Assembly: GCA_031257945.1 (NCBI GenBank)
Contig: JAIRNU010000078.1
Span: forward strand, 1 to 30,680
DNA: 30,680 nt
Source of the DNA: Holosporales bacterium
GTDB lineage: Bacteria > Pseudomonadota > Alphaproteobacteria > BNTO01
Direction of reading: 5' to 3'
Below, piece after piece: positions 20,501 to 26,343 of this stretch (position 1 is the first letter of the stretch; each line of letters starts with the position of its first letter). A program made the position numbers and the translations under genes. The notes under the pieces were generated by a model that was given only the letters and a program-made list of their open reading frames with translations, was not told the DNA's origin and searched no databases.

Positions 20501-23500
20501 GGGTGCGCAGTGTGTCGAGCAAAGTATTAAGACAGCCAAAAGACTTCGCCAACACTTCTTTTGCGGACTTTGTACCTAAGTTCGATTTTATTAAACTTAA
20601 GGCATACGATATTGTATTTGTGACTTGAAGCGCCCGCGCGAAAGACATTTTTTGTTGATTTTCGCAAGTATCCGGAAGTCGAGCGTTTTTATCCGTATCA
20701 TCCGATATTTCGTTTAAAATTGCGATTAATTGTGGGGAGTTAATATTACTTTCCGCACATAGTATTTCGTGATCATATATCGTCCCCGCCAATGAATGCA
20801 ATACGGACGATGCCTCAGAAAGGGCTCCGCGAATGCCGGCGTTCTTATGATTCTGTCCGCTAATAAATGCTGTATAGTACGATTGTTTTAACGCACCGCT
20901 TAATGTACTTAAACAATGGTACAAGTTCAGGCATTCGTTGCAACTCTCCTCTATACTTTCAAACACGTCAGGGGGAGCAAGCGCAATCGCCCAAGCCCAT
21001 ATATCCTCTATCCACGCCAGCACGTCCCCCATTTCTTGCTGAAGACTTGCGTTTTCTACATCTGTACTAAACGCCTCAAATAAACGCGCATTGTGAAGGA
21101 GTATTCTTGCCGTTTGTACAATACACCTTTCCACGGTCGCCCCAGCATCCAACAAATTTGCCTCTTGGATTTGCTGGGCAATTGCTTTAGCTATGTTAGC
21201 GCACCGCCGGAAGATATTCTTCTTTGCCGTTGTGCAATGGCGCTCCTCTCGAGGATACAAAGCGTCATACAGGTAGAGGGCTTGCGCGGCCATTCCCTTA
21301 ATCTTTTCCTGAATTTCCCTTATTATAAGTATTTGTTCTTGCGAATAGCTATTCACCGGGCCCTCTATACCAATTTCTATATTAGCTATTCCGTAAAGTT
21401 CCGCACTTATGCGTTGGATCGCCTCCCGCTCCTCCATCGAAAAATTGTAATTATTTATAATAGTATTATTGCAAATATGTACAATTTTATCCCCGATATT
21501 TGTTATTTGTTGTAGTATCCTTCTCAAATATACATTATCTGTATTCTCGTTTTGTGGTATTGACGGCGGAGCATGAGGGACAGGATCAACATCGTAGCAA
21601 TCCTTCCAATAATTAAGTTCTTTAAAAATATCATCCAAGTTTATCCCCGTTTCGCTACTTACCCCTGCCTCAAGAGCTCTTTTTATATTTTCAATACCAG
21701 ATAAAATATAAGAAATATTAATGCTTTGCTCCGATTGTATTAACCGATCAACTATATTCTCTATTTTGTACAATACCGCCGTTATATCATATAGTCTTTG
21801 CCTTATGAATGGTGGGGTTTGCGACTGCTCTGCCAGTACTTTCAACAAAGTCTCCCAATATGTTGAAGTATCAATTATATCGCTACGAAACTGCTCCGGA
21901 TTTCTTATTTCTAATTGTATGCCGCTGTGGTAATTTAGCATATATTTAAAATTCGTAAAGTAATCGGCGTACTCTTTCCAAAAAATTTTGTAAATATTGG
22001 CCTTTTCGGCCAGACCTGCGATCCCCTGACAATCAAGCAGTTCGAGCCCCTCCGAAAATGAAGTCACAATATACTGTACAATCGAATTATACAAAGATGC
22101 GGCTTGTATTAAATTTGGCGCAATAGTTTGTAGATTTTCAATACTTGGGGGAATTGGGACGAACGCGCCACCCTCTCCAATAATTTCGCGTAAATCCATC
22201 CAAAGTTGTGCGATTCTCGCATTGCTCAGCCATGCCTCCGGCTTTTGCAAAAAATTTGAGAGAACCCCGTGCCACCGGTCAAAAATATCCAGGGCCCCAG
22301 CCTTATCTGGATTATTGTAAATTAAATCCCCGACAGCCTGCGTTGTGCAAAGCAAAATTTGCGGAAGCCTTATGCACGCCTCTACCTGATAATAATTTTC
22401 GAAAGAATCCCAAGTCGCCTGCAAAAAATCGAAAGCATCCCGTAAGCCGCTATAAGCGGTTTGCAGTGTGACGGACAAAATATCGCTTCCACTGTTATTT
22501 TCGCAAGACGCCGCTGCATTGCGCAAGACATCCATTACGCCTTCCGCGAAATCGCATATTACTTGCGCCTTAAAGTCTATTGGCTTCCAAAGGTCCGACG
22601 GCGGGGCCGTTGCATTATACGCAAAAGTATTAATATTAGCGGATATTTTCTGAATATACTGCATAACTTTATGACGGATAACTTCTACTAGTTCGTGCGC
22701 ATTTATTTCACTATATCGCAAAATATCTGTAACTTTTTTGCTGCGCCTGTAGTCCCCCCAAACGGCCCCCAATACTTCGTTTACAGTAGAAAATATATCA
22801 CTATAATTATCATCCACTTTTATTTTTTGTGTTATTCCTTGGACAACGCTGTTATAGGAAGTAAATATTTTGTCATGTATATCGGGTAACTCGTGCACAA
22901 CCCGCTTCGTAATGGCTTCGATATTGGCAACAATATCCAAAAACGGCAAAGCCAAAGCCGCGGCTGCCTCGCAATCCTTGTAAGCATTAATATTTTTATC
23001 TACCGTAAGTATTGCTGTTTGTATTTCTCGCAAAAGGTATATCTTTTTCGCCAAAAAGTCTTTCTTAATTTCAATATTTTTTATTGGGCTTTGTAGCAAA
23101 TCCACATACTGTTCCGCCGCATCAATTACATTTTGCATTCCAGAACAAAACGTTTTGAAAAACGAAGAGAGGGCGGGCAGATCGTCTTTGGCAATACTGT
23201 TAAAAAAACCAATATTCCCCTCTAGTATTTTGACATCATTTAAAATCCCGTTTATTAACATAATAATTTGCGGGAATATATTTTCTAATGTAAGCCCTTC
23301 CACGGAAATATCTGCGAAAGTATCTATACCATTTTCCAAAATATCCCATAAATTTTTAACAAGTACCGTAAATCCTGCGAAAAAATCACTGGCCAAATCT
23401 ACGTGCGTATTTAATTCTCTTATTACAAGTAATAATTGGTTATACTCGTTCTGCGAATTATATAATGGCGCCGAACACAAGGCGTGTATTTCATTTGATA

Positions 23501-24878
23501 ATAAATACAAATACTTATACATATTTAAAAATTGTTCGGTGGGCTCCTCTTCTGTCCCCCCAACCTTTGCTATCTCTGCTGCTATAAGACCTTCAATGAT
23601 GCCTAATTTTTCCAAAATAGCATTGACGACGTCTGTTTCTGAGATCGCAAGGCCAGACAAAAATTGGTTGAAATACTCCTGTATGCTATCTGTATCTGCA
23701 GGCGATGATAGTGCTGCCATTGCGTCAGACGGCGGCGTGGTGGGGATAAGCAGGCCGTATATTGATGTATAAAAGTCCGCAGCGTCTTTCGTCCCGGCTT
23801 TGGTTTTGTATGTGGCCATTAGGGTATTTATCGCGTCAAATTCGTCTTTAATATTATTGTAATTAGTTGTAGAGATCCTTATAATAGCACTACTGGACGC
23901 TAAAAAAACCAATTGGTCCCACAAAGAACCACTAGCGCTAGCAGAAGTGGTACTACTCCCGAAAATAGTTTTCCAGCACTCATCGCTTGCCAAAATATTC
24001 TTTGTCGCTGCCACTATATCAGCAGTTATCCCAGTCCCGTCCTTATATTCATTTACTATCTTGTTAATAAGCACCGGGCTGAACCCCCTAGAGCCAACCT
24101 GCGTGATTGCATACAAAAGGGACCCTAATTCCGGACTTCCCGCCGCCTTTAATCGTGCGCAGATAGAGCCTGTTGTGCTTGCCGTGTCACCTGGCGTACC
24201 AAGAACAACTGAGTCAGTAATTTTAATTGGCGTTGCCCTAATAGTCGCCAGCACTTTGTTAATGAGACTGTGGTAGGTGTAAACGTCACTGTACATCTCA
24301 TTCACGTTGTTGAGTGCTCCAAGGTACCCCGCAGTGGTATTTGGAAACATTTTGTTATTAAGTACTGCATGATTAAGTAAAATTGATGTATTTACTCCCT
24401 GCGTGATCCCAAAAGTAGCAGCGTATGCTAAGCTTACTCCGGCAGAGAGGATGGTTTCCAAAGATGGGGCGGCTCCATTACTCCATCCTGTTAAATCAAA
24501 GTTGCTTGATCCATTGATATTTGACAACAGATTATATATCTTTTTGCTTTTACCAAATGCAGAAAATGTTCCCTCGTCATCTTTAATATCAGTTATGTTG
24601 CCGTTTGATACCCCTACTCTCACGAGTGTTGTCGTGCTCGGAGATTTACTCCATAAACCTGCAATATCAGTTTGAAGCGAGCGCGAACCTAAAGCGGTAG
24701 AGCTTCCTAAATATGTGGCACAAGTACCAATTGCTGGATTACTACCACTTTGTATTCGCTCCATAAAGGTTGATAAATCGGTGCTCCAGCACCCTATCAT
24801 TATCCACAAAAGGAAAACGAATGGACGCAGCGCAGCAAAAAAACATTGCTTAAAAAACAATTTTATTGTTAAAAGCAC
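5505..24878 (-). CDS. Giant exported alpha-helical protein, 6457 residues
   Basis: One uninterrupted 19.4-kb frame encodes a protein of roughly 0.7 MDa; family not recognised. Residues 1-30 form a signal or anchor segment (basic LTIKLFFKQ, then PFVFLLWIMIGC). Residues about 31-430 are a Ser/Thr/Gly-rich head. The remaining 6000 residues are amphipathic helices of the pattern LxxIxxxLxxIAxxI, joined by short Pro-rich loops. Divergent modules are marked by Cys pairs: CC or PPC, then CxxC about 190 residues later (2679/2869, 3510/3697, 4351/4541, 5481/5669, 6152/6343), with a following CC 38-43 residues after several CxxC. A PFxFSC motif precedes CxxC by 66-69 residues at 1694 and 5600. There is no beta-barrel, LPXTG or RTX motif; the end is FTLRY. 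Start is GTG with no clear Shine-Dalgarno. The gene is more AT-rich than its neighbours. An extracellular fibre or host-contact protein is inferred. Confidence 0.9.
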   Translation of the reverse strand: MLLTIKLFFKQCFFAALRPFVFLLWIMIGCWSTDLSTFMERIQSGSNPAIGTCATYLGSSTALGSRSLQTDIAGLWSKSPSTTTLVRVGVSNGNITDIKDDEGTFSAFGKSKKIYNLLSNINGSSNFDLTGWSNGAAPSLETILSAGVSLAYAATFGITQGVNTSILLNHAVLNNKMFPNTTAGYLGALNNVNEMYSDVYTYHSLINKVLATIRATPIKITDSVVLGTPGDTASTTGSICARLKAAGSPELGSLLYAITQVGSRGFSPVLINKIVNEYKDGTGITADIVAATKNILASDECWKTIFGSSTTSASASGSLWDQLVFLASSSAIIRISTTNYNNIKDEFDAINTLMATYKTKAGTKDAADFYTSIYGLLIPTTPPSDAMAALSSPADTDSIQEYFNQFLSGLAISETDVVNAILEKLGIIEGLIAAEIAKVGGTEEEPTEQFLNMYKYLYLLSNEIHALCSAPLYNSQNEYNQLLLVIRELNTHVDLASDFFAGFTVLVKNLWDILENGIDTFADISVEGLTLENIFPQIIMLINGILNDVKILEGNIGFFNSIAKDDLPALSSFFKTFCSGMQNVIDAAEQYVDLLQSPIKNIEIKKDFLAKKIYLLREIQTAILTVDKNINAYKDCEAAAALALPFLDIVANIEAITKRVVHELPDIHDKIFTSYNSVVQGITQKIKVDDNYSDIFSTVNEVLGAVWGDYRRSKKVTDILRYSEINAHELVEVIRHKVMQYIQKISANINTFAYNATAPPSDLWKPIDFKAQVICDFAEGVMDVLRNAAASCENNSGSDILSVTLQTAYSGLRDAFDFLQATWDSFENYYQVEACIRLPQILLCTTQAVGDLIYNNPDKAGALDIFDRWHGVLSNFLQKPEAWLSNARIAQLWMDLREIIGEGGAFVPIPPSIENLQTIAPNLIQAASLYNSIVQYIVTSFSEGLELLDCQGIAGLAEKANIYKIFWKEYADYFTNFKYMLNYHSGIQLEIRNPEQFRSDIIDTSTYWETLLKVLAEQSQTPPFIRQRLYDITAVLYKIENIVDRLIQSEQSINISYILSGIENIKRALEAGVSSETGINLDDIFKELNYWKDCYDVDPVPHAPPSIPQNENTDNVYLRRILQQITNIGDKIVHICNNTIINNYNFSMEEREAIQRISAELYGIANIEIGIEGPVNSYSQEQILIIREIQEKIKGMAAQALYLYDALYPREERHCTTAKKNIFRRCANIAKAIAQQIQEANLLDAGATVERCIVQTARILLHNARLFEAFSTDVENASLQQEMGDVLAWIEDIWAWAIALAPPDVFESIEESCNECLNLYHCLSTLSGALKQSYYTAFISGQNHKNAGIRGALSEASSVLHSLAGTIYDHEILCAESNINSPQLIAILNEISDDTDKNARLPDTCENQQKMSFARALQVTNTISYALSLIKSNLGTKSAKEVLAKSFGCLNTLLDTLRTRPTEEKIAAVGAAIYAIAQKYDDIDFAAPYFDFDYFSVPLEDYKDVYLRKYTVLLKGITAQLYDIADILEKDFDAAVNTEYKNLIVNIANSFLGADNSLPFLEDITSKYSCQKCTNQSISIQETLALQELHDITKELSFAIKQIAESISDKCCANTALYTHNILEKLLRFEDILRAAADETVMALLENQLLLQPQGHAPLDLPGISEFLDRLIRTAEVAETAEAANTIPPFKFSCTQRMGDLYLIKEILESICVLLEQHIATIFANINTNLYSINAVDSLQHISSFINDIMKDSTILYAKCPECNAFRKAEEAAILGGIREICGQIRQNIGLFVQKLLDNEACRIYTAKIINIEENITNLAIYFKQIVNLQKNGAIPALPINEYISSINSILKTIPDALSLPTVEQSIDQIESETEDLCNAIRTILLCYNIDIEPFKKDYDKIPASERVTFALTSITAKLNAIFESINDLAIYWKGEYLIYSEEIHQQLSEAHTRIHIMKTKLQDFLQNSDGLEHLSQCVFCEKPLHAHQQDLLQAIKPDALGLLAETYVEFKIKKKVEAQYKLLGPLEELAQVLQFLLDNDIIDPTNTPQIDKFVYSLADSIKKIVAQKVNGNVISSIQKITTLIKAAIWTKEPLFDVEKVTNRSFLAQITQEQYEINLAKIIEVSEDILSNFSKLCHWFAQTELAPHPIVSDLIITSGIFVQYIINAIQETDIFNGVYINIEKILKDIVSLAGQVIANNNNPPCGETVATAVRNILLKINVCVASLPETDDDIGATPSPQKQLIAEQITKISEEITNIGSYISSIDSAFQHAPAGLFRDRAESIAPMLSDINDSLPDCYNAIASCSDIIEATAWSLPSDYSSYALHAVQHEKIAVYLTKILQNMRELSNPSDGYFAILEQHIRQNMDIDQTYSKEVLDSFASLRDALLAVKAALHDLSNSQIQFCARTDSLDKYILRDIGNEMDNIVEVIEPIMADLEVRYWQGISFSFRTFLNTLKKQISSCDQITTAIQNSSANIDDFNNKKVNNAVKYISDKIATFIADFKSIEIGDDSEDYHAALLAYAQIFDAAVTFEPELKDVVTDSFYGEWEEDNTALIADPPLFSEAVLCQDIALLPLIFEEYASALSSVVTELKNNAAKVVRNGEITSSLKAIAEQIENIESQALTPFLENIYTIIDAHNNGIVTYEDWIENYTSLHQALFLLYQQVMEIHDCYDASLCCASLVLTLQDIAIALTNTANNINYIITNPLHNTLDVNTILNNIAAAFDKESLEQYFDYIQTIYDEPISPTGKCKSDYINTALRSIVAVLNGTNATISDEEVPQVHQVEELTQADVFCLLVKEVNNNIVNAINAIYLEIKNTVHFVQSYGLTTPFNSSSFSAIDNIISTLDSVVAFLDNLIDKASPFGTFCQQCIDRADANADDFNDFFEKAIDAVSNVKVTFIFLKDSLAIFCCDKKDGAALGRICSGVLSCSEFISQLTALAFQSDTDMNDALLEFAAFLDTMSAPLFSALNHPAHSAQKSINLQKVAEIFEMFNFVSGSFVEILPYTPSIAAHYWDRIIEALAAHHVDAAIINEAIISHKHVITPENLSQIQAIALRLKGLAALFATATAPQSLLHNQAAFEEKSAKIKDEINKISDDFEDIFIALSQVNDISIILDSVTLLEEAAKKVETAAKTLSPFFVEDLDFGEPADTVRNELADLVGSGPDLETTQQELHTMSEYKNNPPLTGLSNALQGIVTAMSLCADHVLAITKSDPPPVYPLARAPEVAVSLTRIYKYTLYIADAINELANTLAGHDILRFHEEIVDLLSTLIGTLDFLQNQICDVALATSLVKIPNVHECSLILYSLARGINDIKLNISRVFNIIKHKEPSYEGHFHNEIAAIIEQLSIYTELIQHSTLSQAKTFFTNFAKTSLKLKTNTDILHESIAIEKHGKATEALRKQHIKILEEITDWAQNAFGEHAIANTTVPIFEDIHTESTDIRIRNALMEIAKRFTMLSDEWLLAPYKIDYDFININQIISENISNLLYNTANIQEAIHNFSTQLKHPTCCTETATIIDQIRTQLYFCAHSFAKIIPKAQQTLAAQQDADILFALDCITAELLNISTALSGKVDDFDCLDAAYSALLSSVKNSTTVINENLLCIEGVYGIPATQSLNLKAVENIDNCAKKEVFLYKIEQTLHKIRDICETLAYYVSPPIGVPIPYKKAFEDRVHNLQTAVNTVATAFALLKSKHITCESCNPVQIFASVNDMLQWTNSLEASFCTIKDTIKALEYSMLSEAVHNILQNNLNIQKLIGLFKITEILHAPELMPVITSLFDTWNNFFEQIGEGPQECGFPALVQFLRQIDESQKAFLHYMNLEKQVEFEQLPQVVFSEQQIKEDVEALQHNKTKDDALFNTILQDAIETGVSSDIVSKIFYKAFHLSRWAKIRFTYNVTPLEKEIAETLFPSEAIIDSWQKIGLAYGHNDACQKYLDQITAISSNYEGINSVMEEIILAAQQYSLDTECSENISGYIDNIKEIFQQICENSNKIIPRMESGNYQICFTEIDKDNYILDILQAIVSDSLRIMDEMNDIKNTFTINKDPPNEYQVQPGALAKNLANLDVDFYENIQSSWQGVNTVLAEQIDAMEYIKFLLINGEVCAIRGRPTETFKADTLDLLANVADGVQSSNSAIIEYENTIYSNLTYAVKKIISLFPIFSDIKLLLFRNNNINNTKACLSLIESELSTLLTHIESIKNIQYDRRNLFLELLKVGLVVQNITDLVQQYTQDNDKEPIIIEPVEKHRGDVQFFENSLFALQNALCSVDGAITVWKGVIQSENGTKRNERCFDQEILDVLSAIIATFSGMQSTYAQGDWNWFCSAEHFVALDQVFQSMVTGISAICDLLRHPTCCVARNEYLYSILSLLEQFGFGFDGAIPYLNIDQHIFEEGEIDEAINYINKAVCSLNIASHKLGKIQLQEDAHCNAPAIAPHMKKTCRFLYRATQALCNALLLIGEKQPGTAHIVSEELFCQKVSAILDLIDAKAADIVGKLNAFTQYAEASNIYESQQNLQNSLVTLLYGVEEFQNTVARFCSVFANKVCQNCNSNTYYYDEIISSLSKTQEELFKIIQQMEDRLYKKYAKEFHEFVALVETLAQQMDLFLRIDASDARKTTVQLFANFIDNVILMYKQILRDVPAEPAASLPEKTQIIASVNKILSNSVEQLTDKLMALGVYLPPKAGYPAQTYNGQLIERDYASLIEIIKSLNNSFYIAQTTDLFNHTVVHYKWEEAAQLFREILNNIRENDMVPDPIPLKDAMEGLLNSHTEFIDVLQKTAAVPHKVDKLFDIDNSIRAINKTIAFTKNQFVKNLEEEEHSTFINTMREITSILETNFPQSITKLSNINSLNEEYVCPHRVINFAEYIGLTDIDDNLHNIYLKTNAALRAFAQDLPTYLPDDFAGPTTTVTNEVLISRINADLHTLADLIQESVNISDNYVVKDFHPESAEYFGTLAALFTDLLNSLQANYSPTECMRENKNSIEFLLADAFTAITRIPDLFIQESTILKKTCCSTFVYTLFTLLDSASILTEQIKGYDEIIDIASGETTVGALLLETVSAVSMLIDELFPQEQEENIENNGDDTSDGYCIAVEQIEHVLKIKTIVDKLITAFHPPAESSVIHPATYRCPTLFCAISEGFKQLAAFNDAICGQCAALEHKKFHFPAVRQLFNFLTQIKPIFPVLKTLIADILATKMELFCFYCEAEQDSITGAIPENWNELIDNAQIGVESLQEILARYCYLDTVKQLHHYNYYTSYIAEVINGISEYVTVNWSNICSLPIDSFISLFTQKDGITPGIVTVIKQIEDIEINGECHMEQAAECISKIIVKASEIADILTIYFPNSAIFNVYKPLATDEMTYATAVQTFANTLSSHQDLYAALHGLMQNTYEKRLTAPSDFLAKIKGLSETFADVSESILGAYDKWKEGFFCEKFAVCRECDTCLPCCRDDCLCAENRGIRVVLWQLKDMYQKLADEFLEISTRIGEDCCLSSFTHLFQAQEQLAAAQMFIGEILNHEAQNNSGLIINIADIITKNINKITTDLITLEDARNHVPQTEEYCRIKYINEQIITLAQTLQVFKDDCEELLINTSIPKPSLQQQEPFDFSCQEFPWFLNKISYIIDDLSLSFETAAPTIACSLQNFEQTSIALNALILSCQNIYNTLITFILPADKELLCANCVKKDFNASMQNIANAILRLIRSCIAVKNDALKEFCCHGLYTKLQKTAWIFNALSSIVENVNNISIQPADIIYGTHTSNILEISNSIELLNSLFVPLFSKYNSLPAASFEVFCQSSELISYIDSINEVLQNNIYLSAANFFAEFGIPPALPQEEDIKEAISYEQILSSICSSHANINTVLLNFVAKVSSIEINGSHSDTLTAISSIISALNNTSLNIQNFAQMMKEKSICYNRILFDFHFEEELIQGIYSGNNSIVNTFIKLLNIFSRSQGIKKANSVSAILEHLRKFTKAVEVMASLDDPAQLFEEQLVSIPFTDILTIWRQYTNNIAELLDSTQEAPPAASLLDEAFLGLAKETLEFALLFDHIPEDYWNGNDTPQYQNAAALYKTNLNSMREQITVLAEVFIWLRDEVAFVRPAFSEETYTQAIHISNNINGIYDSLLNIADDNVMYSGATFTALAEEVHFLKRKFDAIVSVLHRPPCDLKLISAINSLSSTIRLLADNITNDNDCTKEQYQVFIIKFLQSIVRLKQFTEELLAGDWHSCVSDQLAERLANTPFDEMLAATLERFIPGNPNDSANPDAQSPPPTTLSSAIDGLSLSIISLIKGVAKWAPNIHPTHELLDIKLSALPDFDTVDSEGNCIPLLPLYMFETDVNIATISSKLDDLQQIEEGCEICTHAKVIDSFRTLHSIIKHLLNNFTLLFYFIQTIDKQIFSADLLDLVGKMTTTEDGQNVINLLYRTKFDKHGLPIMDDRGKSLTEKDTFLQQTKIVSNFGSLLDRALFTLRY
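8541..8591 (-). other. Cysteine cluster within the giant protein
   Basis: Residues 5430-5446 read CRECDTCLPCCRDDCLC: eight cysteines in 17 residues. Nothing comparable occurs elsewhere in the protein. It could bind metal or form a disulfide knot; no known zinc-finger spacing was recognised. Confidence 0.7.
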
Positions 24879-24923
24879 TTTTACTATTAACTAAAACATC
24901 AGTACATATAAAAATGTATAAGT

Positions 24924-24953
24924 ATTATATTTAAAAATAGTAAAGTTTTGCCA
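24924..24953 (-). promoter_or_regulatory. Probable promoter of the giant gene
   Basis: A perfect -10 TATAAT lies at 24924-24929 on the minus strand. A weak -35 (TGGCAA, about 24948-24953) sits 18 bp upstream. The -10 lies about 45 bp before the GTG start. An inverted repeat TACAT-N6-ATGTA (24903-24918) falls in the leader between the -10 and the start and could bind a regulator. Confidence 0.45.
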
Positions 24954-25068
24954 TATTCCGCCAATTTATCTAACTTTTTTGTTTTTCCTCTAGAGCACTG
25001 CCAGTTTTTTATGACATTATTAGTAGGGAAGGGGGGAGTGATCGCGCTACCGATACAGTAGGCCTGGT

Positions 25069-25647
25069 ATGGACAATCCTATTAATTTGCGGATAGGGGG
25101 AATTTCATTCAAAGTCCCGATTTCGCGCAGCGGAAATGGCCTCCTATCGGCAACAGTATCGAGAACCCCAGAGTGGGTGATTATGTTCGATGGTGGGTTA
25201 ACCGCCAGCACGTTAGAAGAATACCCAGATTTCGTGGTATTACTTGGCTTTTTTTCAGAACAAAGCCGGTATGTGTCGGGCAATGTTAACGGCTCCATAT
25301 TCACTTCTGGAAGTGTTCAAGGCGGAGAATACATATTCATTCTACAAAACGGAGAGCACGGTCCAAAGCTTGAACAACAAATGTATAGCGGCAAAAACGT
25401 CCCGTGCGTCAGACTTATACGGTTAGGATGGTCAGAAGGCGCTTTATCTGTTCTGCAGACAATTACACTTACGGTAGTGCGTATTACTCGTTTCATGCAG
25501 AACATCCAATATATTGTGATTGTTGTACAGGCTGGTGCCCGGACTAACGATATTTCAGATTTTAACCAGGCTGATGGTGCTTGTGCGGGTCACAAGATAA
25601 GTACAGTAAATTATTCGGAAAATAAACTTGAGTTCGAGAGTCAATGA
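25069..25647 (+). CDS. Hcp-like protein, first of a coupled pair
   Basis: The 192-residue product has no signal peptide and looks rich in beta strands. Its second half resembles Hcp, the hexameric ring protein of the type VI secretion inner tube: GPKLEQQMYSGKNVP (98-112) corresponds to the Hcp region around ACATGKHIP; it is followed by VRLIRLG, a strand ending ITLTVV, and a C-terminal NYSENKLEFES like the NFAKVEWEY end of Hcp. The first half is longer than in Hcp and less clear. ATG at 25069 is the first start after an in-frame stop; the ribosome site is weak. It diverges from the giant gene 190 bp away and overlaps the next gene by ATGA. No other type VI genes are in the window, so the Hcp assignment rests on pattern alone. 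Confidence 0.45.
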   Translation: MDNPINLRIGGISFKVPISRSGNGLLSATVSRTPEWVIMFDGGLTASTLEEYPDFVVLLGFFSEQSRYVSGNVNGSIFTSGSVQGGEYIFILQNGEHGPKLEQQMYSGKNVPCVRLIRLGWSEGALSVLQTITLTVVRITRFMQNIQYIVIVVQAGARTNDISDFNQADGACAGHKISTVNYSENKLEFESQ

Positions 25648-26270
25648 TACTTAGTGATAACAAATCACAAGCCCAGGGGAACGGCCCGTACGAAATCGCT
25701 AATGTCCCAGGAATGGGGGATTTGAAGGTAATAGTTGTAAGCGAATCAACAAGCCAATTCTTCAACAATCCAAACGGGTCGAAATCGCCCTGGTGGATGG
25801 TTAGCATGAAAGCAGATAACAAAGAGGTGCTATCGTCTACTGTTACTGCCGCGCCGTATAAAGATTACACGGAATTATTTGGGTTTTACATAGAATCGTA
25901 CGTCGTTTTTTCATCAACAATTGCTAACAAACTGTTTGTATCGTCGATAATACATGAAGATTGTATTATCGTTATTCCAAATGCCGGTTATGTGGCGGAC
26001 CTGGAGCAAAAAATGCACTCTGGGGTATTGTTTGGCATGATTACGATTGTGTGCCTTGGGTGGATTAAGGGGACGTTGCAAGTGTACCATCGTATAACGT
26101 TTACTAATTCTTTTCTGGTTTCAATTATTCCTGACCTAGACCGCGCATTTGTTCGCTTTAGGGTTGTAAAGAAGAACCATACTTTTATTCCATTTTCTCA
26201 GGCCGGCGTAAAAGCGGGGCAGTCTATGTGCCTTATCGATTTGACGACTGATACGACGTCAGCTGGGTAG
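25644..26270 (+). CDS. Hcp-like paralogue, second of the pair
   Basis: The 208-residue product is a diverged paralogue of the protein encoded just upstream. Shared features in the same order are SxQFFN/EEYPDF-like N-terminal strands, LEQKMHSG (versus LEQQMYSG), a LGWIKGTLQV strand (versus LGWSEGALSV), ITFTNSFLVSI, then an FSQAGVKAGQ segment (versus FNQADGACAG). Its ATG overlaps the upstream TGA (ATGA), so translation is probably coupled and the two may be made in fixed ratio. There is no signal peptide. The Hcp resemblance is weaker than in the first protein. A terminator hairpin follows 26 bp after the stop codon. Function is not established. Confidence 0.4.
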   Translation: MILSDNKSQAQGNGPYEIANVPGMGDLKVIVVSESTSQFFNNPNGSKSPWWMVSMKADNKEVLSSTVTAAPYKDYTELFGFYIESYVVFSSTIANKLFVSSIIHEDCIIVIPNAGYVADLEQKMHSGVLFGMITIVCLGWIKGTLQVYHRITFTNSFLVSIIPDLDRAFVRFRVVKKNHTFIPFSQAGVKAGQSMCLIDLTTDTTSAG

Positions 26271-26295
26271 TTTTGCCATCCTTTTTTCTTATTTG

Positions 26296-26343
26296 ATATG
26301 ATCCGGTAGCGCAACGGGGTAGGGCAGGGCGGATCATATTTTT
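26296..26343 (+). terminator. Rho-independent terminator after the Hcp-like pair
   Basis: A perfect 10-bp stem, ATATGATCCG (26296-26305) and CGGATCATAT (26330-26339), with a 24-base loop, is followed by TTTTT (26339-26343). It ends the plus-strand pair. The right arm overlaps the ftsQ stop codon. On the minus strand the hairpin lacks a T-run. Confidence 0.75.

Noticed and set aside
5839..24675. Many plus-strand open frames of 60-205 codons across the giant gene
   Set aside because: They lie antisense to one continuous minus-strand frame with coherent helical protein sequence, have no ribosome sites of note and resemble no protein.
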